Of a DNA stretch of 64,000 nucleotides, positions 17,878 to 26,700 are shown one piece after another (the stretch's first letter is position 1; every line of letters starts with the position of its first letter). Where the stretch lies: positions 513,089-577,088 of the forward strand of contig RPFO01000643.1 of the NCBI GenBank assembly GCA_009746045.1, read 5' to 3'. The stretch comes from Mesostigma viride. Its lineage: Eukaryota; Streptophyta; Mesostigmatophyceae; Mesostigmatales; Mesostigmataceae. The notes under the pieces are model-generated. The model had not been told where the DNA came from and made no database searches. It saw nothing but the letters and a program-made list of their open reading frames with translations. The position numbers and the translations under genes were made by a program.

Positions 17878-18897
17878 ATGGCGTCCGCGGTCCGCGCACT
17901 CGCACGCGCGCCTGGCCGCTGCCGGGCGTCCAGCGAGTTACCCGACAAGTGGGTGTGCGTCGGGCGCAGGCCGGCGGACAAGAAGGTCACCAAGATTTAC
18001 AACGAGGAAGTCCTCCTCTACAACCACGCGCAGAGGGACGAGACGCTCGCCGTGCGGAACGTGTGTCCCCACCGCGGGGCGCGCCTGTCCCACAACAGCA
18101 AGGTGTACGACGGCTGCGTCCGGTGCGCGTACCACGGCATGGACTGGGGCAAGCACAACAACGGCGACAACTACCTGGCCGCGAAGGACGACGGGGACCT
18201 CGTGTGGGTGAACGCCGGACTCGGCGACGGCTCGTCCGCGTTCCCGACCATGCCCGAGTTCGGGGACGAGGGATACAGGACATTTTCGTACTCCACGCAC
18301 GTCAACGCGCACCCGATGGTCGTCATGGAGAACCTGCTGGATCACATGCATCTCCAGCACGTCCACAAGGTCAAGATCGTGGACGTTAAGAGCACGGACG
18401 TCACGACCGAGAAGGACGGGTCCGACTACACGGGGAAGAGCGTGTACAGCTACCCCGTGACGAACGATGTCGTGGGACGCCTGCTTCTGGGGCTCATGCC
18501 GGACGAGGGCAAGGTCTCTCCCGCCCCCGCCCAGGGCGCGCTGTCCATCTCGGTCGACAACGAGTTCTTCCTGCCCTACACCGCGAGTCTGCGCTTCAAG
18601 ATTTCCGGACACGCGAAACCCGTGTTCGTGTTGTGGTTCAGCGTGCAGCCATACGAGGCGAACAAGTCGCTCGTCGCCTGCCGCGTGTCCCGCAACATCC
18701 TCAAGGACCCCGCCTGGGACATGCTGTTCTGGCTCGTGAACGTGCTGCCGCTGAAAGAGGACGACGACATCGTCGCCAACGTCGTCGCGGAGGAGTGGTG
18801 GCGAAACCGGCTGACCCCGGGCGACGCGTTCGTCAAGTTGTACAGGGACAGGATGAAGAAGGTGTACGGGGTCATGTGCCCCGAGCCGTTCGCGTAG
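17878..18897 (+). CDS. Rieske-type non-heme iron oxygenase
   Basis: This 339-residue protein has a clear Rieske [2Fe-2S] site: C63-x-H65 and C83-x2-H86 with 17 residues between the pairs, in the sequence CPHRGARLS ... CAYHGMDW. A mononuclear iron motif follows at about 151-163 (ENLLDHMHLQHVH), as in terminal oxygenases of the VanA / pheophorbide a oxygenase type. These enzymes use O2 and reductase electrons to hydroxylate or demethylate aromatic or tetrapyrrole substrates; the substrate here is unknown. The first 19 residues have four Arg, no acidic residue and many Ala/Ser, resembling an organelle transit peptide. It has its own TATA box and is followed by a perfect hairpin. Confidence 0.9.
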   Translation: MASAVRALARAPGRCRASSELPDKWVCVGRRPADKKVTKIYNEEVLLYNHAQRDETLAVRNVCPHRGARLSHNSKVYDGCVRCAYHGMDWGKHNNGDNYLAAKDDGDLVWVNAGLGDGSSAFPTMPEFGDEGYRTFSYSTHVNAHPMVVMENLLDHMHLQHVHKVKIVDVKSTDVTTEKDGSDYTGKSVYSYPVTNDVVGRLLLGLMPDEGKVSPAPAQGALSISVDNEFFLPYTASLRFKISGHAKPVFVLWFSVQPYEANKSLVACRVSRNILKDPAWDMLFWLVNVLPLKEDDDIVANVVAEEWWRNRLTPGDAFVKLYRDRMKKVYGVMCPEPFA

Positions 18898-18971
18898 AAA
18901 CCATTTGTAATTGATCGTAATTATTCATAATTAAAAAGTTGTTTGCATGAAAAAAAGAACGGCTCGATCAA

Positions 18972-18994
18972 GGGTACATCCTCGCGATGTACCC
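18972..18994. terminator. Hairpin after the Rieske gene
   Basis: GGGTACATC, a 5-base loop and GATGTACCC form a perfect 9-bp stem 75 bases after the Rieske stop, inside the 168-base gap before the convergent gene ending at 19066. The AT-rich stretch at 18905-18945 before it could hold the poly(A) signal. Nothing else is seen in this gap. Confidence 0.5.
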
Positions 18995-19065
18995 GGTCGT
19001 TCGCGACACCAACAACTTTGCAGTCAGTTGATGTAGAAATCGATCGAACGCGGACACGGTAGGTC

Positions 19066-20244
19066 CTACAACCTTCTCCTCATGCAGCGCGTCTCGGACC
19101 GCGTCACGCGGTGCGGAGGGTCGCCCGGTTTAGGCCTAGGACGGAGTCTGCACGACGAGGAGGACGACGTTTGCGGGGTCTCGAACGAGATCTCGGGTAC
19201 GACTTCCCCGCTGCAGGCCGCCTGGGACCTGGTGAGAGGCCCGTCGTGGCGGTTGGTCCGGAGACACATGACGACCTTGCGCAGTTTCTCGCCCGACTCC
19301 GGCTTCCGCGGAGGCGGCGGGGGCGGGGGCGGGGGCGGCGGGGTCGGTCTGGGCCTCCTCTTGACGGCGACGGGTTCTTTGGCGGGCAGGTTCTTCCGCA
19401 ATCGGCTCAACGTGAGGTCTTCGAGCTGGTTCGGAAACCCGGCCGCGGACTTGCACGCCGCCAACACGACGGGCAGGGGCGCTTCCATGAGGAACCCGAG
19501 ACCGTTTCTATCGTCGAACACCCTGAATCCGTAGTGCTCGTAGTACTTCACCAACTTCTGGTTATCCTCTATCTCGCACTTCGTCTGCCTCTTGAACGTA
19601 TCGGGGTCTATATTGTTCGAGTTTCGGATGCTCGATTGGACGTATTCGTACGTGAACGGAAACTTGGCCAGAAACGTTTCCACTTTCGCGATGTCCTCTG
19701 CGTTGTCCGGCTGCTTCCTGTCCGGGGTCTTGGTGGCGGCGCAGTGGCCGCCGCCGGCCTCGAGGCCTATGTAGGAGTTGTCGGGGTCGGGGATGTACTT
19801 GTTCTGGATGAGCAGGTTCAGGCTCCAGCACAACATGCGTTTTCCGAATCGCGAGAACGCGGCCATTTCGTGTTCCGAGCTCGACTCGTTGAACTGTTGC
19901 GCGCGGACGTAGAACCATTCCAGGTACGCGTACTTGTTGTTCAGGTTGCCCAAGTGCTCGGTGGATTTCGACACGTGTTCGGCGTCCCTCCTCCTGCATT
20001 CGATCTGGCAGTAGGCGAGGTCGGCGATTTCGCGTTTACGGAGCTCTTTGATCAACCTGCTGTCGTACCCTTGCGGGATGGGAACGAACACGTACAGCAC
20101 CTTCTTGACGATCTTGTAGTGAATCTCGAGCGGGAACGTCTGTCCGTCGTGCTGCAGACTGATGCCCGCGGAGACTCGTCTGGTCGCGTGAGGCTCCAGC
20201 TCGTTCTTCACGGCCATGAAGTACATGTCTGGTTGCGGACTCAT
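19066..20244 (-). CDS. GNAT-like acetyltransferase domain protein with Pro-rich, basic tail
   Basis: This 392-residue protein has an N-terminal alpha/beta region (about 1-260) containing a YIGLEAGGG stretch and, near residue 235, KYYEHYGFRVFDD, which resembles the last helix-strand element of GNAT N-acetyltransferases (FYxxxGF). After it come a run of 11 prolines (near 300) and a Cys/Ser/Arg-rich tail. The canonical acetyl-CoA loop R/Q-x2-G-x-G/A is not obvious, so the family call is moderate. It is divergent from the mini-gene at 20298. Confidence 0.6.
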   Translation of the reverse strand: MSPQPDMYFMAVKNELEPHATRRVSAGISLQHDGQTFPLEIHYKIVKKVLYVFVPIPQGYDSRLIKELRKREIADLAYCQIECRRRDAEHVSKSTEHLGNLNNKYAYLEWFYVRAQQFNESSSEHEMAAFSRFGKRMLCWSLNLLIQNKYIPDPDNSYIGLEAGGGHCAATKTPDRKQPDNAEDIAKVETFLAKFPFTYEYVQSSIRNSNNIDPDTFKRQTKCEIEDNQKLVKYYEHYGFRVFDDRNGLGFLMEAPLPVVLAACKSAAGFPNQLEDLTLSRLRKNLPAKEPVAVKRRPRPTPPPPPPPPPPPRKPESGEKLRKVVMCLRTNRHDGPLTRSQAACSGEVVPEISFETPQTSSSSSCRLRPRPKPGDPPHRVTRSETRCMRRRL

Positions 20245-20297
20245 CGAGGGTTGGCCTATATATAAATCGATGGAAATTATATAGAGGGGTTTCGTCC
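20245..20297. promoter_or_regulatory. AT-rich divergent promoter
   Basis: The 53-base gap contains TATATATAAAT and ATTATATAG. The first is nearly palindromic and can act as a TATA box in both directions, for the GNAT-like gene (minus) and the lipid-anchored mini-protein (plus). Confidence 0.5.
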
Positions 20298-20510
20298 ATG
20301 GGCGCGTGTTGGTCCATTCCGAGCGAGGAGAGGATGGTCACGAAGATACGCAAGAGACGCAGGTCGTCCGGGTCCAGCCTGTGGCACGGCCGCGGAGGAC
20401 GCAGAGACTCGACAAACTCCGAAGACGCGCGCCGAGAACATTCCAAGAAACCGACGAGGGTGGATCGCCTGCTCATGTCGTCTCGAGAAGAGGAGATCCG
20501 CAACGCGTAA
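20298..20510 (+). CDS. 70-residue basic protein with acylation signal
   Basis: The protein starts MGACWSIPS: Gly2 with Ser6 fits the N-myristoylation consensus and Cys4 would be a palmitoylation site, the classic dual-lipid membrane anchor. The remaining 60 residues are Arg/Lys/Ser-rich and probably disordered. It would sit on the cytoplasmic face of a membrane. It could act in host signalling or as a peripheral virion protein; both are inference. Confidence 0.6.
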   Translation: MGACWSIPSEERMVTKIRKRRRSSGSSLWHGRGGRRDSTNSEDARREHSKKPTRVDRLLMSSREEEIRNA

Positions 20511-20539
20511 AAAGTTGTCGCCGGTATGTATAGAAACAA

Positions 20540-21685
20540 ATGCGCCCAGAACTGTCGATACCCTCGCACGCGATCGCGATGTCCTCGTTCGTGATGGGCG
20601 TAGAGCTGCTGCTGTTGCTGGCCTACGTCCGCGTCGAGATCGCGACCGCGGCGAAAAAGACGATGGTAAAGAAGGTGGAGGGCAAGCTCGGAGCGACGAA
20701 GGAAGCCGTTTCGCCGGAAGAAATGGGGCTCGACTCGCTGGCAGAGGTGCTCCTCCAGGAGGTCAAGGATCCGAACAAGAGCGCCGAGGACGTGTACGTC
20801 GAGGCGGGAGGGGAGGGCAACAAGTGGATGAGCACGCTCATATTCGTCCTGATGGCGATCGCGGGACCCTCTCTCACGCTCCTCGCTTTGTCCAAAGCGG
20901 GTGCCAAGGATCCGAGTTTTATGACGGTGCTCGTGTCCGGCCTCGCCAGTCTGACGGTGATTCTGGCGTCGCAGTACGGCTTCGTGAAGTTGTTCGTGCT
21001 CCCATTCTACGCGGACACGTTCAACCAGGTGATGGGGAAGGACAAGGAAATCCCGCGGGTCGAGATGGACGACGCGAAAACGACCGGGTTCCTCCTTGCG
21101 CCGACCGGGCTCTCGCTCGTATTGACGCTCTTGCTCTGGGTACTGGGCCGAAAGAAAGTCAAGTCCGGCGCCGTGATGTTGTCAGCCCTCGCGTCTACCC
21201 TGTGTTTGGCCACCGAGGGCGTGGCGTGGACACTCATGAAGGGCATGGCGGTTCCCATGCAGGAGGTCGCGGGCATGTCCAACGACGCCCAACTCGCCAT
21301 CAACGCCAAGGGGGAAAAGGAGGACAAGATAAACAAGCTGCGAGAGGCGTTCTATGACGGAAATAATAGCAAGTTGACGCCCTCGTCCTATGCCGGCCAT
21401 CTCAAGTCCCTCTACTGGGACAGGAAGAGGCTGAAGTTGGACGCAAATGGCGAGGTCCAGGTCGCCCCCGTCGAGCACGCCAACAAGGCCATGGCGATCG
21501 TCATGGCCGCCTGCGCCGTAACGCTCATCTCCGTTCCCATTTGGACGGCCGCGATCAAGGCTCCCATGAGCGACGCCTTCTCGCTCCTCATGCAGTCCTT
21601 GGCGATCGCGACGTCCTACTCCGTGTTCGTGATATACACTGGGAAGACGACGACCATGCGCAAGATCTCGACCGGGCTGCACTAA
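20540..21685 (+). CDS. Multi-pass membrane protein, 381 residues
   Basis: Hydrophobic segments lie near residues 16-35, 97-118, 125-148, 182-205, 212-232, 320-340 and 350-370, separated by charged loops; residues about 40-95 form a charged extramembrane region. The start could also be Met14. No transporter signature is seen. It may be a virion inner-membrane or host-membrane protein. Its stop overlaps the convergent helicase stop by 4 bases. Confidence 0.75.
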   Translation: MRPELSIPSHAIAMSSFVMGVELLLLLAYVRVEIATAAKKTMVKKVEGKLGATKEAVSPEEMGLDSLAEVLLQEVKDPNKSAEDVYVEAGGEGNKWMSTLIFVLMAIAGPSLTLLALSKAGAKDPSFMTVLVSGLASLTVILASQYGFVKLFVLPFYADTFNQVMGKDKEIPRVEMDDAKTTGFLLAPTGLSLVLTLLLWVLGRKKVKSGAVMLSALASTLCLATEGVAWTLMKGMAVPMQEVAGMSNDAQLAINAKGEKEDKINKLREAFYDGNNSKLTPSSYAGHLKSLYWDRKRLKLDANGEVQVAPVEHANKAMAIVMAACAVTLISVPIWTAAIKAPMSDAFSLLMQSLAIATSYSVFVIYTGKTTTMRKISTGLH

Positions 21686-23691
21686 CCAATCCAGTACCCC
21701 TCCAACACGAGCTGCTTGATCGGCCTGTTGCCGTACCCGGTGATGAAGTCCACGCTCTTGATGGCATCCTTGATCTCCTCCGCCACGTCCGCATCCGACA
21801 CGGCTTTCGACGTGTCCTTGATCATGCCGTGGGCGCTCTCTCGGTCGATCATCAACAGCTTGGCGATCCCCTTGATCGACTCGATGTCCGCCTTGAAGCT
21901 CTCCTTCAGGTTGTGGCCCGCCGCCAGGACGACGCGTTTCGCGAACTTGAGAGTCTTGTTCAGCAGCGATAGACCGTGGTCCTTGAGGTACTTCCGCATC
22001 TCCTCGCCTCTGGTCATCGGGCACGCGATGGGCTGACGCAGACCCGCCTCCATCCACTCCTTCTGGTTGTGGACCCGGTTCATGAGACGGCAGTCGATGG
22101 CCGCTTCTCTCAGTTTCTCCATGTAGATGTTCACCCCCTCGCTTTCGTGCTCCTGTTTGGCGCGTTCCGCGACCCGGTCGTCCACCCCGTCGATGGTGAT
22201 GTACCGGTGGACCGTCACGGTCCAATCCTTCTTGTCGAGTTGGACGTGGGAACAGTTGCGGACCGCGCGGGCGATCGCCTGCTTCTCGCCGTTCACGTCC
22301 AGCAACGGCTCCATGATGTGGATGTGTCGCACGCTTTTCAAGTCCAGGCCCTCGTTGAACTTCTTTCGCGCCAATATCACGTGCAAAAGCTTGCCGTTCG
22401 CGTTGCCGTCGGAGTTGTACACGGACGTCACGTGTTTCAGAGCCGAATCGGTCGTCGGAACGGAGTCCGAACCGAGCATCACGTACCGTTTGGCCTCCGT
22501 GTCAGGCGGCTCTCCGTACACTCGCAACGGTTTGTACCCCTCGGCTTCGAGTATTGTGGCGACGTACTTGATCCCGTACGCGTTGAACGCCGAGTAGAGA
22601 TAGTGCTTTTCGCTCGGATGGTCCAATATCTCCTTCACGATGCACGCTATTTTAGGGGAGAGAACGTCAAGATGGTTCTTGGCGTACGAGGGGGACAGCC
22701 GGAGCATGCTGAGGGAGTTCGTGACCCGGCGGGCTTCGTACAAGTACCTTTCTCGGTTCGACGTCGGCCGCTCCTCTCGCAGCTTTCTCGCGAGCGCGCT
22801 CCGTTGCTCGGGGCTCATTTCCACGAAATGCAACATGTCCGGCGTTTTTGAGGGGTAGACGGAGGTGTCGCCGGCGTAGTCCACGAACGAGCACAGGCCT
22901 TTGAACTCGTCCAGAGGCGATTCGGGGTAAATCGGTTTCCCCTTGATCATGGTCAGAAGGCGGTAGATCTCCTCCTCGTTGCGCCCGGGGGTGCCGCTCA
23001 AGATCACCATGTACAACCCTCGGTTGTCCTCGGACGGCTTCTCCAGGAACTCGAGCAGGGTCCTGTACTCGTTCGCCTGCCCCGCCGGCGGGGAAAACAG
23101 GTTCTGAACCTCGTCCACGATCAACACGGCGTTCCGCAGCAGGGACCGTCTGGCTCTCGACTTGTCCCTGAGCCCGCGGTACAGGTCCAGCAGGTGGGCT
23201 AGTTGCGAGAAACTCAATATCCTGTGTTCTTCGACGCGGCGAGTTATGAGATTCGCGGCCTCGCTTTTCGACATGTTCTTGAAACGCGGGAACATCGACG
23301 CGCAGTTGGCGTATCCCGTGATCGAGTTGTTCGCCGCGTTTTCCTTGCTAGTCGCCAGAAATATCTTCCGTCCCGAGTCCCAGAACGCCTCGATGGCGCC
23401 CAGGACCGTGCACGTCTTGCCAGACCCGGTAGAATGCCACGCGAGGAACCCGCGATGGCCGCTGCCCCGTTCGGCGATCCCGCGCAGGTACATGTTCACG
23501 ACCGCCTGCTGCGGCGCCTGCTTCATGTCCGTGGGCGTCTTGGAACAGGAGTTCTTCCCCACTTCTCTGTGCTCAGGAGGCGGGTCGGATCGAATTCGGC
23601 CCTCGAAGTAGTTCTGGATGTACGCCTGCGAATTCGCCAGACGTTCGCTTTCTGCGTCCGGCCATCTGTACGGTAGCGGGTGAACCACCAT
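21682..23691 (-). CDS. D6/D11-like SF2 helicase (viral transcription-factor type)
   Basis: This 669-residue SF2 ATPase shows Walker A HSTGSGKT (86-93), Walker B/motif II DEVQ (193-196), motif III SGTP (232-235), motif V FNEGLDLK with RHIHIMEP (about 445-462) and motif VI QAIARAVRN followed by SH (471-482). The GKT-DEVQ-SGTP combination with motif VI ending in SH matches the poxvirus VETF small subunit (D6) / NPH-I (D11) family found across nucleocytoviruses. These proteins use ATP in early-gene initiation or transcript release. The C-terminal 170 residues are charged and helical. No intein is seen. The DExQ box (DEVQ rather than DExH) is as expected for part of the family. Confidence 0.85.
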   Translation of the reverse strand: MVVHPLPYRWPDAESERLANSQAYIQNYFEGRIRSDPPPEHREVGKNSCSKTPTDMKQAPQQAVVNMYLRGIAERGSGHRGFLAWHSTGSGKTCTVLGAIEAFWDSGRKIFLATSKENAANNSITGYANCASMFPRFKNMSKSEAANLITRRVEEHRILSFSQLAHLLDLYRGLRDKSRARRSLLRNAVLIVDEVQNLFSPPAGQANEYRTLLEFLEKPSEDNRGLYMVILSGTPGRNEEEIYRLLTMIKGKPIYPESPLDEFKGLCSFVDYAGDTSVYPSKTPDMLHFVEMSPEQRSALARKLREERPTSNRERYLYEARRVTNSLSMLRLSPSYAKNHLDVLSPKIACIVKEILDHPSEKHYLYSAFNAYGIKYVATILEAEGYKPLRVYGEPPDTEAKRYVMLGSDSVPTTDSALKHVTSVYNSDGNANGKLLHVILARKKFNEGLDLKSVRHIHIMEPLLDVNGEKQAIARAVRNCSHVQLDKKDWTVTVHRYITIDGVDDRVAERAKQEHESEGVNIYMEKLREAAIDCRLMNRVHNQKEWMEAGLRQPIACPMTRGEEMRKYLKDHGLSLLNKTLKFAKRVVLAAGHNLKESFKADIESIKGIAKLLMIDRESAHGMIKDTSKAVSDADVAEEIKDAIKSVDFITGYGNRPIKQLVLEGYWIG

Positions 23692-23747
23692 ACCGCGTCA
23701 TATTACTACTATCTTGCATTTATTTCCACGAATACATAAATATAGAC

Positions 23748-26700
23748 ATGCCTGTCATGCAGTTTGACCAAATGGTCGGCATGCTCGTCAGCCTATGGAG
23801 TACGGGGCAAGCGGCTTCAGCCCTCCACTATTTTTACATATACACGACGGAGAACGGTGCCGACCCAATATTGTTGGCTAGGGCAGTGGACAAACAATAC
23901 CCCATTGAAAAATGGGCGGATTTTCTTTATGGAAGATGGATGGAGCCCGGAATATCCGGGCAACCCATAGAAAGAACAAGGGCGCACTTTCCGGCCGAAT
24001 TTGTCAAAGACCGTCTTAAGTACTTGTGGTATGACACCAGAAACGCCCTAGCAGGAACAAAGTTGGTGTTTGTAGCCGTGTACCGCGTGAAGGTCCTGAC
24101 ATTATCCGACATTTACGCTATCATACCACGCGAGTATCTCCAAGACCAGACCGTTTACTACATCAAGAACGTTAAGGATGACCCGGTATTGAGGAACTTG
24201 GCCGTATTGACTAACACGTTCGTAGAGGGAGGCCTCGAACTATGGCTGGAACGGGAGAAGGCGAGCGCGCCGGCGCCTCCGAGCGTGAACAACCGGGCGT
24301 GGGGCATTGAGAACAAGGTCACCTGGTCCGGATTCGGTCTTAACGTGGTCCCCGCCGGCCAGAGCCAGGACTCCGTCTCTGGAAAAACCATGCAGGAGTG
24401 TGCCGCGATATGCAACAGTGACAGCAATCGGTGCGCCGGGTTCACGTGGAGAGCGAACGAGCAGAACGCGAACATCGGTTCGTGCTGGTTCAAATCCGAC
24501 GTCTCGAGCAAAGCCATACCCAGCTCGAGGACCTTTTACACGCTGACCAACCCCAACTTCAGAAACCCCGCTCCGGACGTCCAGTCCGCAGCCCAGAACG
24601 CGGGGCAGGCGGCAGGGGCGGCTGCAAGCATTAGCCAGGCGTTAGCGGGAATGAGCAATGCCTTGGCGTCTACCAATATCGTGTACGCGACCAACCAGGA
24701 GAGGGGGGTGTTCGTTCAAAAAGTTTTGGGGTCGAAGAAGACCGAAAACTTCACCGTAAGAAACCTGACGCCAAACAAGACAAGCACGGGCACGTGGAAA
24801 GGGAGCCAGGTGTTGACGTACCTTTCGTCGTTCCCGCCGTACCCCGCGTCCATGGCGAACCTCGTCATCGACAGAGGCAAGGCTTTCGTGACCAAATGGG
24901 ACGCGAGTGGGAGCCAGGTGAACGGGTTCACGGTCCAATGGAAAAGCGGGGACCACGGGTACCTGTACGAGGTATCGGTGTCGGCAGCGCAGATCCCTGC
25001 CTCGCTCCAACCAGCCCCAGCGTCCGCTCCAGCGACCGCCCCTCCTGCACCACCGCCACCCGCTCCATCGACCGCCCCGCCCGCCCCTCCTCCTCCGCCG
25101 CCAACTCCGCCCACGAGCTCGGCGCCGGTCATTCCTCCTGCCGCGAGTCCAGCCGCCCCCGCCGCGAATCTGGCTCCGTACCCTATGATCGCCAGTCTCT
25201 GGTCACCGGCCCAGCTGCACTTGGCACTCGCGGAAGAAATCAAGAGGGCGCAGGCGAATCAGTGGAACGAAAGCATGATCGTCGGACTCAATTCTCCTGT
25301 CGGCATGCTCAATGCGGGAAATAGACGGAAGTTTGTCGTCAACACGCTGTTATACCTGCTAACGAATGGTTATGCGATCAAAGACATCGATGTAATGGCA
25401 ATACAGAGGGGGTATATCACCCCCTCTCTTTTGTCCGTCCTTTTCGGATGGGGCGATCTCGTGCAGGCGTGGAAGGTCGGAGACGTTCCCGCAGCCGTCA
25501 CTTTGGAGAGCGATCTGAGTAAAAGGTGGCTGGACGCCTTGCGGGGGCCCATGCAGGACGGAGTCGATCAGATTTCCACCATCCAAACAGCATACAACTA
25601 CCGCGCGCCCGAGGTCGCGTCCAAGCCGAAAAACACGGCTCGCATCAACACGTTCCTGGCAGACACCAGCCAGGATTACGCGCTCCGTACGTCGATCAGA
25701 GTCATGGCGCTCGCTCTGGACTACGCTGTGATCCCCCTCCCACCCCAACCTTCGACGACTACGGCTTCTAGCCCGTCCACCGGTGGGACGACCGCGGCCA
25801 CGGAGCCAGAACTCACGATGAGCGAGGCGGGAGGTGCGGTCGCGAGTTTGTGGAATCAGGGAGACGTGGACGGCGCGTTGAAACGGTTTTACTATTACGC
25901 GTTCGAGGCGAGGACGGCATTCGGTCAGGCGGACCTCGCGAACGAGGTGATCAAGTTCGCGCCGATGACGAAATGGGCCAAAGCCGTGAAGACGAAGCCT
26001 TCGACGTTGGACAAAAAGTACATCGCGGCCGCGTTCAATTCTTCCGCAGCCATTCCGGAGCTGAAGAAGGCGTTTTGGTCGAGACCGGTGGATCTACTGT
26101 CCGCCATGACACTGTTAGACGTGGTGATGAATCAGGCGGGGACGCTTTCGTCAGGAGAGGCGAACAACGCAGTCGATCTCGCGTTCCGGAGGGATCAAGT
26201 CACTCTGTTTCTTTCGAAACCGGGAAACTCCGCCATGCACGCCGACATGCGGAAGATGGCTCTGGACACTCAGACGTTTACGACGGACGTTTTGACAGAG
26301 TGGATGAACTCGGACAGGGACAACGTGTCGTACAACGGCCAGATTCGAACCTCCAAGCCCAGCCAGATGTGGGGTGTGTCCAATAACGTCACGTGGACCG
26401 GTTTTGGGTTGAACGTCGTCCCCGCCGGATCCTCGTCTGATTCCTTGACCTCCATCAGTCTGAGCGCGTGCGCCGAGGCCTGCGCCAAGGACAACGCGAA
26501 GTGCGCGGGGTTCACGTGGCGGCCTACCGACAGGTCCGACCCCCTGAAAGGGAACTGTTGGTTCAAGTCCGACGTGACGTCGAAGCCCATCCCTAGCTCC
26601 CGGATGTTCTTCACGTTCGCAAACCCGGACTTTGGAAAACCGAACGAACCCGACACAACTTCGCAGTCCACGAACGCGGGGACGCAGTCTGCAAACACGG

